IMG/VR virus record: IMGVR_UViG_3300020472_000171
Span: 1-23,421 of that record
From: a virus
Strand: one strand, 5' to 3'
Length of the DNA stretch: 23,421 bases
Part shown: in pieces, positions 1 to 6,911 of the stretch
Layout of the letters: each line of letters opens with the position of its first letter
Numbering within the stretch: position 1 is the first letter of the stretch
Notes under the pieces: generated by a model
What the model was told of the DNA's origin: nothing
What the model saw: only the letters and a program-made list of their open reading frames with translations
Database searches by the model: none
Program-made: the position numbers and the translations under genes

Positions 1-77
1 AGTTCATCAGTCTGCTCTGCATTGCATCCTAACACACGTGTGCAGTAATCAATGTCTTTGTTCAATTGAGAGAGCAT
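1..77 (-). CDS. Partial unknown protein, N-terminus only
   Basis: A reading frame opens with ATG at 77-75 and continues without a stop to the left edge, giving 25 residues that begin MLSQLNKDIDYCTRVLGCNA and then run acidic. The frame has an in-frame TAG a short way upstream of the ATG, so this ATG is the first available start. No strong Shine-Dalgarno sequence is seen; AAGACAG lies just upstream. It follows the terminator of the preceding operon, so it would be a separate transcription unit in the same direction. The two cysteines and mixed polarity look protein-like, but the piece is too short to identify. It could be a chance open frame, because only 77 bases are visible. Confidence 0.4.
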   Translation of the reverse strand, partial: MLSQLNKDIDYCTRVLGCNAEQTDE

Positions 78-100
78 AACTGTCTTAATATAGAATAAAG

Positions 101-189
101 TGTTGAGGGACTAGGACAGTTTGATTATCTTGACGTGATGTGTCTGCTTCAGAGTCAGACTAGTCAAGAACCCAGTGATCCTCTCAACA
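101..189. other. Nested inverted repeat, possible structured RNA
   Basis: The spacer between the operon terminator and the next gene can fold into three nested helices. The outer helix pairs 101-109 with 181-189 (TGTTGAGGG with CTCTCAACA, nine pairs including one G-T). The middle helix pairs 128-134 with 163-169 (TCTTGAC with GTCAAGA, seven perfect pairs). The inner hairpin pairs 142-146 with 156-160 (GTCTG with CAGAC) around a nine-base loop. The fold is possible on either strand, so the sense is unknown. It would lie in the leader of the gene starting at 77 if the promoter is near 190. It is not a tRNA, because no T-loop or D-arm can be placed. Confidence 0.4.
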
Positions 190-195
190 TTTATA
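188..195 (-). promoter_or_regulatory. Candidate T4-like late promoter
   Basis: The minus strand reads TATAAATG here, seven of eight matches to the T4-type late promoter octamer TATAAATA. It lies immediately downstream of the operon terminator and upstream of the reading frame that begins at 77, giving a leader of about 105 bases that includes the nested inverted repeat. AT-rich sequence makes chance matches likely, so this is only a candidate. Confidence 0.3.
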
Positions 196-204
196 TAATA
201 GCAT

Positions 205-229
205 AAAAAAGCACCCTGTGTGGGTGCTT
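205..229 (-). terminator. Rho-independent terminator of the fibre operon
   Basis: On the minus strand an eight-base-pair stem (AAGCACCC / GGGTGCTT, 229-222 with 216-209) closes a five-base loop and is followed directly by a run of T (210-205). It sits about 20 bases after the stop codon of the gene ending at 250. The opposite strand has no T-run after the stem, so it works in the minus direction. It marks the end of the transcription unit that contains all the fibre genes. Confidence 0.9.
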
Positions 230-249
230 GTGACAGTTCTTAAAGTGGT

Positions 250-591
250 CTACACATTCTCCCATGTGATGTCACCTTGTGTATCAATAACATAACCATG
301 TATGTAATGGTCTGCATCGGGACACTGTGACAGTTTGGGGAATGACCCACCAGCAGTCACCAGTGCTGTCTCTTCATCACCAAATGATATACTAGTAAAC
401 TTACCTTGTTTAATGATGTCAAGTAAGTAATCATCAATGAACTCTGCATAATATGTGTTCACCGTTGCTTTCTTAGTTGCATCAAGAGCATTATATGTTG
501 ATAAATCAATGTGCAACACAGTCTTTTGCTGACTCTGTGCATAAGCAGCAACCAAATCTAATACTTGTAACTCGTTACCTATAGTAATCAT
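250..591 (-). CDS. Small unknown protein, last gene of fibre operon
   Basis: This encodes 113 residues that I do not recognise. The N-terminal half is rich in hydrophobic and charged residues compatible with helices (for example around IDDYLLDIIKQGKF), and the C-terminus, YVIDTQGDITWENV, looks like a short beta hairpin. There is no signal peptide or membrane segment. The start ATG (591-589) overlaps the stop of the preceding gene as ATGA, and no good ribosome site is close by, so translation is probably coupled to the gene upstream. A terminator follows about 20 bases after its stop. From position alone, next to a tail-assembly-chaperone-like gene and behind fibre genes, it may be another small tail-fibre assembly factor or minor virion protein; the sequence itself does not show this. 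Confidence 0.8.
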   Translation of the reverse strand: MITIGNELQVLDLVAAYAQSQQKTVLHIDLSTYNALDATKKATVNTYYAEFIDDYLLDIIKQGKFTSISFGDEETALVTAGGSFPKLSQCPDADHYIHGYVIDTQGDITWENV

Positions 592-1499
592 GATTCTAAA
601 TTATCTAATTCCTTCTGTGCTACCTTCAAGAGAGCATTCAAATAATCTGAAGTTTGTGATGGGTTAACAACTCCAACATCCTCAATTATTTTAGTATTAT
701 AATCTCTTGCTTCTTTATTTGCCTTAACATACTCATACTCTGCTATGAATGTAGCAAACAGTCCTTTCTCTGTTGCTTGTTTCAACATCAAATAGTTTGC
801 TATCTTATCTTTAAAGAATCTTAAGTAGTGACCTGCTAATGGTAAGAATTGTTCATCTGTTGATAGGTAATCAATACCAGGATTCTCTGTCTTCCATATT
901 TTAGTATAGAATAGTGGAGAGATTGGAAATTTAGTGTTCTGAGTATCACTAGCAAACTCTGGTTGATCAGTTATTTCTCTTAACTTTGTTCTATACGTTG
1001 TAAACAATACTTTATCATCAGCACTAACAGATGAATCAGGAACTTGTGTCCAATCTGTTTCATCCAACAAGAAGTCCCTAGCAATCCTCACATTTAATGG
1101 TGTAACTTGCTTTGTCTTTAGATATAATCGTGCTAATTCATTTTGAAAGTCATCATTCTCAAGTGAATCAATTAAATAGAAACCTTCAATTAATTTATCC
1201 TTGAGTGTAGTGGCTTCAGCAACACCAACTTGCTCCATCTCATAATCAACCCACTTGAAAGTATTAGTCTTAAAGTCTTTTACATACTTTCTACGCTTGG
1301 CAACATATGTCCCATTAGTATACCAACTAAACAATATCAATTTATCCTTATCACTATCCCACGTAGGATATAATAGTGGAGATAAAGTATCAGTCCAATA
1401 TGTCTGTGGTATTACCTTCGGTAACCCATTATATTCTAATTCCTGTTGTACAACATCTAGTTGTATCTGTAATACAGGTGCTTCAGCGTTAATAGCCAT
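588..1499 (-). CDS. Tail-assembly-chaperone-domain protein
   Basis: This encodes 303 residues. Residues about 138-195 carry the signature of the phage tail assembly chaperone family: RDFLLDETDWTQVPD, then TTYRTKLREIT, then FPISP. This matches the family pattern of LL-xxx-(S/T)DWTQ(L/V)PD, YRxxLR(D/E)I and a terminal P-rich WPxxP-like motif. The family is usually found just after tail-fibre genes and is thought to help fold or trimerise fibres. The flanks are longer than in the short family members: an N-terminal part (1-130) with aromatic-rich WDSDKDKLILFSWYTNGTYV, and a helical C-terminal part (215-303) that I do not recognise. The start ATG (1499-1497) has GGAG only 14 bases upstream, longer than ideal. 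A possible late promoter lies just upstream, over the stop of the preceding gene. The next gene overlaps by four bases. Confidence 0.85.
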   Translation of the reverse strand: MAINAEAPVLQIQLDVVQQELEYNGLPKVIPQTYWTDTLSPLLYPTWDSDKDKLILFSWYTNGTYVAKRRKYVKDFKTNTFKWVDYEMEQVGVAEATTLKDKLIEGFYLIDSLENDDFQNELARLYLKTKQVTPLNVRIARDFLLDETDWTQVPDSSVSADDKVLFTTYRTKLREITDQPEFASDTQNTKFPISPLFYTKIWKTENPGIDYLSTDEQFLPLAGHYLRFFKDKIANYLMLKQATEKGLFATFIAEYEYVKANKEARDYNTKIIEDVGVVNPSQTSDYLNALLKVAQKELDNLES

Positions 1500-1521
1500 G
1501 TTATTATACTAGTCTCCGTAT

Positions 1522-1529
1522 TATTTAGA
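1522..1529 (-). promoter_or_regulatory. Candidate late promoter for the two chaperone-side genes
   Basis: The minus strand reads TCTAAATA, seven of eight matches to the late octamer TATAAATA. It overlaps the TAA stop of the 1308-residue fibre protein and lies 22 bases before the next ATG, in one of the very few intergenic gaps of the operon. It could allow the two downstream genes to be expressed apart from the fibres. The same octamer also occurs inside coding sequence at 6970-6977, so chance is a real possibility. Confidence 0.3.
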
Positions 1530-4500
1530 ATGCTTTAATTAAGTATTTACACAACCTATAGGGTGTAATCAATGAAACATGATAATCTGGGTCTATAGTT
1601 GCTTGTGGTTCAATAGGTGTAGTTCTTCTAAGTGTTAGTTTTGCATCATTAGATCCTAGTCCAGAACTATAAGTGACACCAGCTCCTGTCTCACCTTGAA
1701 CAGTATATGATAAAGTTTCTACTGATGCTTTATTAATAGCACCAGCAGTAGGCACGAATACCAACTCTGATACCTTCTCATTCCAGAATATAATTTCACA
1801 AATACCATAATGATCAGTATCAGGGTCATTATCATTTGCATTAGATGGTGTCTGACGTGGTTGTTCAAGTTTTATCTTGACACCTGCTTCCTTTGCATTA
1901 GTTGGCATTTGTACACTATAAGTATACCATTTAGTATCACCAGATGCACCATCCCATGCCTCACTGACAGCAGGGACAGTACCAAGAAGAGGATCCTGTC
2001 TTGGTACTGATGGTGTAATAATAGTATCAATTAAAGTCCACCCTGTCTCAGTTGATCTCTGATAATATACTCTCAATGATTCTTCTGGTACATTTCCACC
2101 ATTAACACCATTACCACGTGCAGCTTTAATTGAAAAATAATTACAATCAGAGCAATCAGTTGCTTCTACTATAGCATATCTAGTACCAGCAGATCCACTT
2201 AACCCACCAAACTTAAGATATTTCTGATTATATGGTGTTGATGATCCAGCTATGTATTGTAATGATGTTACTGTTCCTGCTGCTGTATCAACGGCAGATG
2301 ATACTTTAGTTGAAGCACCAGCACCATTTAACACGTAAGTATATGGTGTCTCAGTATATCCAGCACCAGGATTAGTCATTGTAACACCACTAACAGATCC
2401 ATTTCCTACCTGTACAGTTCCTGTTGCATCAGTTGTTGCACCACCACCACGAACAACAAGAGTTGGTAGTTGTGTTGTTGGTAGTTTAAAATCACCAGAA
2501 CTTCCAGTACCAGTACCATCAGCAACAATATCAATATCCCATAATAATGTAGTTTGTGATCCTTCTATAATAGGACTGCCATCCTTTATTTCAGTTGTGG
2601 CTCCTATGTATCCAGTAATTTTACCAACACCAATCTTAGCATATCCAGCACCACCTTTAGATGTTGTTCCACTTGTATTTCCACCTGGATTTACACCAGC
2701 ACCACCATGTCCAACAGTAACTTGTATTGAACCAGGATTACTTAATTGAGTCCATTGAATATCACCATCCCAGATTCCACCTTGTCCACCACCTCCACCA
2801 CCAGATGTCCAGTGATCATTATTATATTGAATTTCTAGTGTAGCGTATCCATCTCCTCTATTAGAATCACCTTTATTTCCTGTATCAAAATATAATGTAC
2901 GATAAGAACTTATACCTTGCCATGCACCAGCACCACCTTGGTGTCCACCTGAGTTACCAGGAGCACCACCAGGTCCAGCAGATCCACCACCTGACGCATA
3001 AGCACCATCACCAGTAGTTCCTCCATTAAATGTAAATCCACTTCTGGCAACACCACCGCCGCCTCCTCCACCGCCGCCACCGACACATCCGTAGCGACCA
3101 CCTGGACCACCATTTCCTGGACCAATAGTAGCAGATGCTTCCGCTTGTAAACCTGCACCTTCTGGTGTTCCTCTTCCTGCCTCACATGGACCACCATCCC
3201 ATCCAGCAGCACCAGCACCACCGCCACCACCTGCTCCAGCAACGACTTGTGATCCTCTTCTCAATATAGTAGCAGCACCTCCACCACCACCATTTGCCAT
3301 ATAGTTATTACCATTATTATCTGATCCCCATCCAGCATATCCACCATCAGCACCTAAAGTATTTGTACCATTTGTACCAGCAACACCTTGATATCCACCA
3401 CCATTTTCACCACCGTATCCAGCATTGGTTGTTCCTTGACTACCTGTATAAACACTCCATCCTTGATTATAAAATGTTGCCAACTTAGTTGGATCAGTGA
3501 TAGTTAATGTAACATAAGCAGCAGAACCACCTGCACATCCTCCATAGTTAGGATTTCCACCTCTTCCACCTTCTAATGTGAATTGTACCTGTGTAGGTGC
3601 ATAACCTGAAATTGCTTGGAATCCTGCTTCTGAAGCAAAATCTTTATCTGAACTAGCAGTATCAGTATATGTTCCTGACTGTCCACCAATCTCAAGATTT
3701 ATTCCATCACTACCAAATGATGCTTGAGCACCATTTTGACCTCCTGGATAACCAAGTCCACCACTGTTAGGATTGTTAGGATAATCTGCCTTTGGATATC
3801 CTATTAATGTTGGTCCATTAGCTCCAGCAAGACCACCTCCTCCATTAGTATTTCCACCAGGAGTAAATGATCCACTATTTGATGCAATACCTCCAGCACC
3901 TCCTTGACCTCCATTTAATCCTACTGCTGCATTTCCTTTCTTTCCACCACCAGCACTAATGTCAATGATACTACCAACTTGTACTCTCGTTGAAGTACCA
4001 TCATTACCTGCTGTGGTTCCAGCAGCACCAGATCCACCACCACCAGTAATTAAATATCTCATTACAGCAGGAGTACCACCTGTAATATTTCCCAAGTTGA
4101 TAGAATATGATTGATCAGATCCACTAGTATTAGTCCACTCCCACTCATCTGAGAACTCATACTGTGCTTCTCCACCACTAGACCATGTTCTACCACCAAT
4201 GATAGATGTGTTAGCAAACTTCTTAAACTCTGGATCTTTAATAAATGTTTGGAACTCATATGTTCCTGCCCCTGATTCACCAGAAGCAAGGAATTCTAAA
4301 TCAGAAGCACTAACTGAAGGATCTTTGAGTGATCCACAACCACCAGCACCACCCTGCCAATCAAATACATCATAAGTTGCTACATCAGTATCAGTATTTG
4401 GCTTTCTTAATAATCCATGCTCATGTGTTAATACTGTATCAACACCCTGTGGATAGAATCTTGATATTCTTCCATTCTGTTCTTTATACTGAACAAGATA

Positions 4501-5451
4501 TCTGTCACCATTTATAGCACATTTATAGAGTTCGTCACCAGGAATAGTATGATATACTAAATGAGTATGTTGAGGTGGACCTGATAGTTTGGTCTCTCTC
4601 ATACTAAGTTCAATTGTTTGTGATCCAACTATAGTACACTCAGTAGTCTCAGTAACATTCTCATATCCAGTAGTAACTATTCTACCAAGAGAGAACAAAT
4701 CATCTTGAGCGTCCTGATCAAGATACCATTTACCACCAGTGTTACCAGTACCCATCTGTGAGTTACCTATATTTGGAGAATTATTACCAAATACAGGACC
4801 ATTACCAACAATCTTTCTTGCTTTAGTATCAGGTACACAGAATGTTCCCAAGTAAGGTTGTCCAACATAGTTCATCACAGTCTGAGGACTAATACCTCTA
4901 ACTGTACCTTGACTGATCCTAACTTTAAATGTAGCACCATTACCAGCACTACCACTAATAGTTACAGTTGGTTCACTAGTATATTCTGTACCTACATTAG
5001 TAATAGATAATCTTTTAATACCATTAGTAGCAGTAAGTTCTTGAATAGTAGCAACAGCAGTCGTTCCTGTTCCACCAGGAGCAGAAATAGTTACAGTATC
5101 AGTAAGAGCATATCCACTTCCAGGAGTAACTACATCAATACCATTACTTACTACTCCACCGTACTGATTACCAATTATCTCATATAATGCTGGAAAATCA
5201 TTTATATCATATTCAGTTCCATCACAATATAAGTATCCTTCATGAGTATAAGCAGGGTCATCACCAGTCTGATATGCATCACCACTCTGTTCACTCAAGG
5301 TAGGATATGCTGATGCACCTGCCTTAACGTAACTCTGATCGTATGAATTACTTGTCGTTTTAAGATTAGGGACAATAGAACCAATTGGCGTAGTGTCCAC
5401 ATACAAATCTGTTAGAAATCCTTTTCTGTTATTCTTATATGTCTGTGTCAT
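1525..5451 (-). CDS. Tail-collar adhesin with large glycine-rich domain
   Basis: This encodes 1308 residues, probably a fibre-tip adhesin at the virion surface. Residues 71-98 (EGYLYCDGTEYDINDFPALY, then EIIGNQYGG) are the first half of a phage tail-collar domain; the second half, FCVPDTKARKIVGNG, appears only at 204-218. The 99-200 gap is filled by two beta repeats with PGSGY/GTEYTSEPTVTI patterns, and a third copy is at about 1013-1055. His-x-His motifs at 295-297 (HTH) and 343-345 (HEH) resemble metal-binding fibre motifs. Residues 457-945 are glycine-rich with a Gly10 run at 791-800. Residues 1093-1230 look like a beta-sandwich, and the C-terminus is CKYLIKAF. Translation is coupled to the previous gene by an ATGA overlap. 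An extracellular binding role is inferred from collar and context. Confidence 0.9.
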   Translation of the reverse strand: MTQTYKNNRKGFLTDLYVDTTPIGSIVPNLKTTSNSYDQSYVKAGASAYPTLSEQSGDAYQTGDDPAYTHEGYLYCDGTEYDINDFPALYEIIGNQYGGVVSNGIDVVTPGSGYALTDTVTISAPGGTGTTAVATIQELTATNGIKRLSITNVGTEYTSEPTVTISGSAGNGATFKVRISQGTVRGISPQTVMNYVGQPYLGTFCVPDTKARKIVGNGPVFGNNSPNIGNSQMGTGNTGGKWYLDQDAQDDLFSLGRIVTTGYENVTETTECTIVGSQTIELSMRETKLSGPPQHTHLVYHTIPGDELYKCAINGDRYLVQYKEQNGRISRFYPQGVDTVLTHEHGLLRKPNTDTDVATYDVFDWQGGAGGCGSLKDPSVSASDLEFLASGESGAGTYEFQTFIKDPEFKKFANTSIIGGRTWSSGGEAQYEFSDEWEWTNTSGSDQSYSINLGNITGGTPAVMRYLITGGGGSGAAGTTAGNDGTSTRVQVGSIIDISAGGGKKGNAAVGLNGGQGGAGGIASNSGSFTPGGNTNGGGGLAGANGPTLIGYPKADYPNNPNSGGLGYPGGQNGAQASFGSDGINLEIGGQSGTYTDTASSDKDFASEAGFQAISGYAPTQVQFTLEGGRGGNPNYGGCAGGSAAYVTLTITDPTKLATFYNQGWSVYTGSQGTTNAGYGGENGGGYQGVAGTNGTNTLGADGGYAGWGSDNNGNNYMANGGGGGAATILRRGSQVVAGAGGGGGAGAAGWDGGPCEAGRGTPEGAGLQAEASATIGPGNGGPGGRYGCVGGGGGGGGGGVARSGFTFNGGTTGDGAYASGGGSAGPGGAPGNSGGHQGGAGAWQGISSYRTLYFDTGNKGDSNRGDGYATLEIQYNNDHWTSGGGGGGQGGIWDGDIQWTQLSNPGSIQVTVGHGGAGVNPGGNTSGTTSKGGAGYAKIGVGKITGYIGATTEIKDGSPIIEGSQTTLLWDIDIVADGTGTGSSGDFKLPTTQLPTLVVRGGGATTDATGTVQVGNGSVSGVTMTNPGAGYTETPYTYVLNGAGASTKVSSAVDTAAGTVTSLQYIAGSSTPYNQKYLKFGGLSGSAGTRYAIVEATDCSDCNYFSIKAARGNGVNGGNVPEESLRVYYQRSTETGWTLIDTIITPSVPRQDPLLGTVPAVSEAWDGASGDTKWYTYSVQMPTNAKEAGVKIKLEQPRQTPSNANDNDPDTDHYGICEIIFWNEKVSELVFVPTAGAINKASVETLSYTVQGETGAGVTYSSGLGSNDAKLTLRRTTPIEPQATIDPDYHVSLITPYRLCKYLIKAF
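2617..4083 (-). repeat. Glycine-rich domain, ALK/LTK-like
   Basis: Within the 1308-residue adhesin, residues 457-945 contain many Gly-Gly runs separated by short ordinary segments. The core at 721-747 (GGGGGAATILRRGSQVVAGA followed by GGGGG) closely follows the pattern of the eukaryotic and bacterial glycine-rich domain typified by ALK/LTK, where a Gly run, a short ATDIR-like beta strand and a second Gly run form packed polyglycine-II helices. The domain begins with a beta-rich lead-in (about 430-470) and ends near 945. T-even phage gp38 adhesins also use polyglycine-II helices, though with much shorter domains. The DNA is visibly richer in G and C than its neighbours because of the GGN codons, with a cluster of GGC codons near 3052-3081. 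Confidence 0.75.
4852..5157 (-). repeat. Beta-repeat insert splitting the collar domain
   Basis: Residues 99-200 of the 1308-residue adhesin interrupt the tail-collar domain between GNQYGG and FCVPDTK. The insert holds two similar units: VVTPGSGYALTDTVTISAPG and ITNVGTEYTSEPTVTISGSA, each followed by a strand with TAVATI or TFKVRI. A related unit, MTNPGAGYTETPYTYVLNGA, recurs near residues 1024-1043. In ordinary collar domains the corresponding loop is only a few residues long. Confidence 0.7.
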
Positions 5452-6911
5452 ATCTTGATTAAGTATTCCATTACAATGAATGGTTGTACGGCAGAATCTA
5501 TTGATACAGATGCATCAGCACCAATAGTCATTGTTGTTGATAAATTGTCAGGTTCAATAACAATAGCGTTTGTCTTAACCCTATAGTCATGATCTCCCTT
5601 AACTATATCTATACGATGATTATGTAGGGTAGGATCAGATGTTTGAATTAATTCAGCAGTCTCACTTTGTTCATTTCTAAGATCTAATATTCCTGGTCTA
5701 CCTTGTGTAACAGCTTGATTAGAGTTTAATGGTAATACATCATGTAAACTAAAACCATTACAATCATCAGGAACACCGTTTTCTCCCTGAGCATATGTCA
5801 CATGCATTTTTACATTAGGATCACCAGTATTACCAAGATCATCCTTTCCATATGCAATACAAATTATATTGAAAACTATTTGAAGTTTTGCTCCATTCTC
5901 ATACTGTGCTGGCACACCATTAATACCACCACAATCTCCATCTCCTCTATTACAATTCAATTGATTAGTTTGTGCTGCATCTAATGGATGATATCCTCCA
6001 CTACCAAGCTCATAATAATAAGGATTAAGACAACTGTATCTAAAAATAGTATTGTCTGCACCTTGCTGTATACATCCATTACTATATCCAGTAAAAGCTG
6101 GAATAACTGGCCAGAAGTTACTACTAAACACATAATTAAGTGATTCGTATCCTGGTGTCCATCTATCATTTGCAATACAAGTTTGCTGACCACTAAAAGG
6201 GGCATTACTACCATTAGTGGTAGCTATACCCCATTCATCAATGTTTATTGTTGAAGCAGTTCTACATCCAACAGATCCAGATGGTTTAGGAAGACCATTA
6301 GCACCTTTCTCAGAATTTGAGTGAAGTCTAGTTCTTCTTGTAGTAGAATAGTGAGCATGAGCACCTATTGCATTCTCTTCTACACCTTCAGTCTCTGTAC
6401 GATGAGTATCTCCAGCATATTTCCATCCAGGTTTACCCCTAACATCAATCTCTTGACTAGGTACTGAAATAGATCCACTATACGTTATTGGTACATCAGT
6501 TCCAATAGCAGAAGTTGCTTCAATACCTATACCAGACCTACTAACTTCAGTACCTAGTACATTATCCAATCTTATGTTATTATATACTCCAGCGTTAGCA
6601 CCTGTAGTTGGATTAGGATACTTAGAACCTAAGTCAGGGACAATAAATTGTGAATCTTGTATATTATCATAAAGAGTTCCATCATTATTTCTCTTTAAAA
6701 ATTTACTAGTTGTTCCTATGCCTAATACTGCTGCCAGTCTTGGATAATCAGATGCGTAATATTTTGTACCATCACATTTCAAATATCCAGCTGGTAATTT
6801 ACGAGCATTATTAGCACCATCGGGAGTACCATCATATTCAACTGGCCAAATAATAATTTGCCCTGTTAAATTACCATACTTAGCTCTCTCTTTACTGTAA
6901 AAACTTGCCAT
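5448..6911 (-). CDS. Tail-collar fibre protein
   Basis: This encodes 487 residues. Residues 40-95 form a recognisable tail-collar domain: PAGYLKCDGTKYYASDYPRL, then AAVLG, then QFIVPDLGSKY. Two His-x-His motifs are present, HAH at 185-187 and HNH at 430-432, of the kind that coordinate metal in the intertwined tips of T4 fibres. The protein has about nine cysteines (for example 46, 216, 245, 280, 294, 320, 327, 351, 384), which is many for a fibre. A hydrophobic strand at 343-354 (LQIVFNIICIAY) may pack in the trimer core; it is too short and too internal for a membrane anchor. It ends FIVMEYLIKI, similar to both neighbouring fibres. The start overlaps the preceding stop by one base (TAATG), with AAGG 7 bases upstream. 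Assignment as a short-fibre/tip protein is firm at family level; the receptor is unknown. Confidence 0.9.
   Translation of the reverse strand: MASFYSKERAKYGNLTGQIIIWPVEYDGTPDGANNARKLPAGYLKCDGTKYYASDYPRLAAVLGIGTTSKFLKRNNDGTLYDNIQDSQFIVPDLGSKYPNPTTGANAGVYNNIRLDNVLGTEVSRSGIGIEATSAIGTDVPITYSGSISVPSQEIDVRGKPGWKYAGDTHRTETEGVEENAIGAHAHYSTTRRTRLHSNSEKGANGLPKPSGSVGCRTASTINIDEWGIATTNGSNAPFSGQQTCIANDRWTPGYESLNYVFSSNFWPVIPAFTGYSNGCIQQGADNTIFRYSCLNPYYYELGSGGYHPLDAAQTNQLNCNRGDGDCGGINGVPAQYENGAKLQIVFNIICIAYGKDDLGNTGDPNVKMHVTYAQGENGVPDDCNGFSLHDVLPLNSNQAVTQGRPGILDLRNEQSETAELIQTSDPTLHNHRIDIVKGDHDYRVKTNAIVIEPDNLSTTMTIGADASVSIDSAVQPFIVMEYLIKI

Noticed and set aside
101-189. A tRNA-like element (the 9-pair closing stem, about 89 bases long, with a TCA-containing loop)
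   Set aside because: No T-arm with a TTCRA loop and no D-arm can be placed on either strand, the loop between the 5-pair stem is nine bases rather than seven, and no CCA-end context is present. It was kept only as a possible structured RNA.
1503-1508. TATAAT on the minus strand as a bacterial -10 box
   Set aside because: It lies only three bases before the ATG at 1499, so a transcript start would fall inside the gene. There is also no convincing -35.
1255-1512. Plus-strand reading frame of 85 codons
   Set aside because: It lies wholly antisense to the chaperone-like gene, has low-complexity content, no ribosome site and no plausible product. Other plus-strand frames at 1810-2010, 4329-4517, 9660-9890, 11051-12293, 12903-13124 and 18371-18592 are rejected for the same reason.
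2910-3242. Minus-strand frame of 110 codons rich in Val and Leu
   Set aside because: It is an out-of-frame shadow of the GGN codons of the glycine-rich domain; the repetitive DNA prevents stop codons from appearing.
5610-5630. HNH in LHNHR of the 487-residue protein, as an HNH endonuclease
   Set aside because: The spacing of an HNH nuclease (separate H, N and H within a beta-beta-alpha fold and with other conserved residues) is absent. The motif is a His-x-His of the type found in fibre tips.
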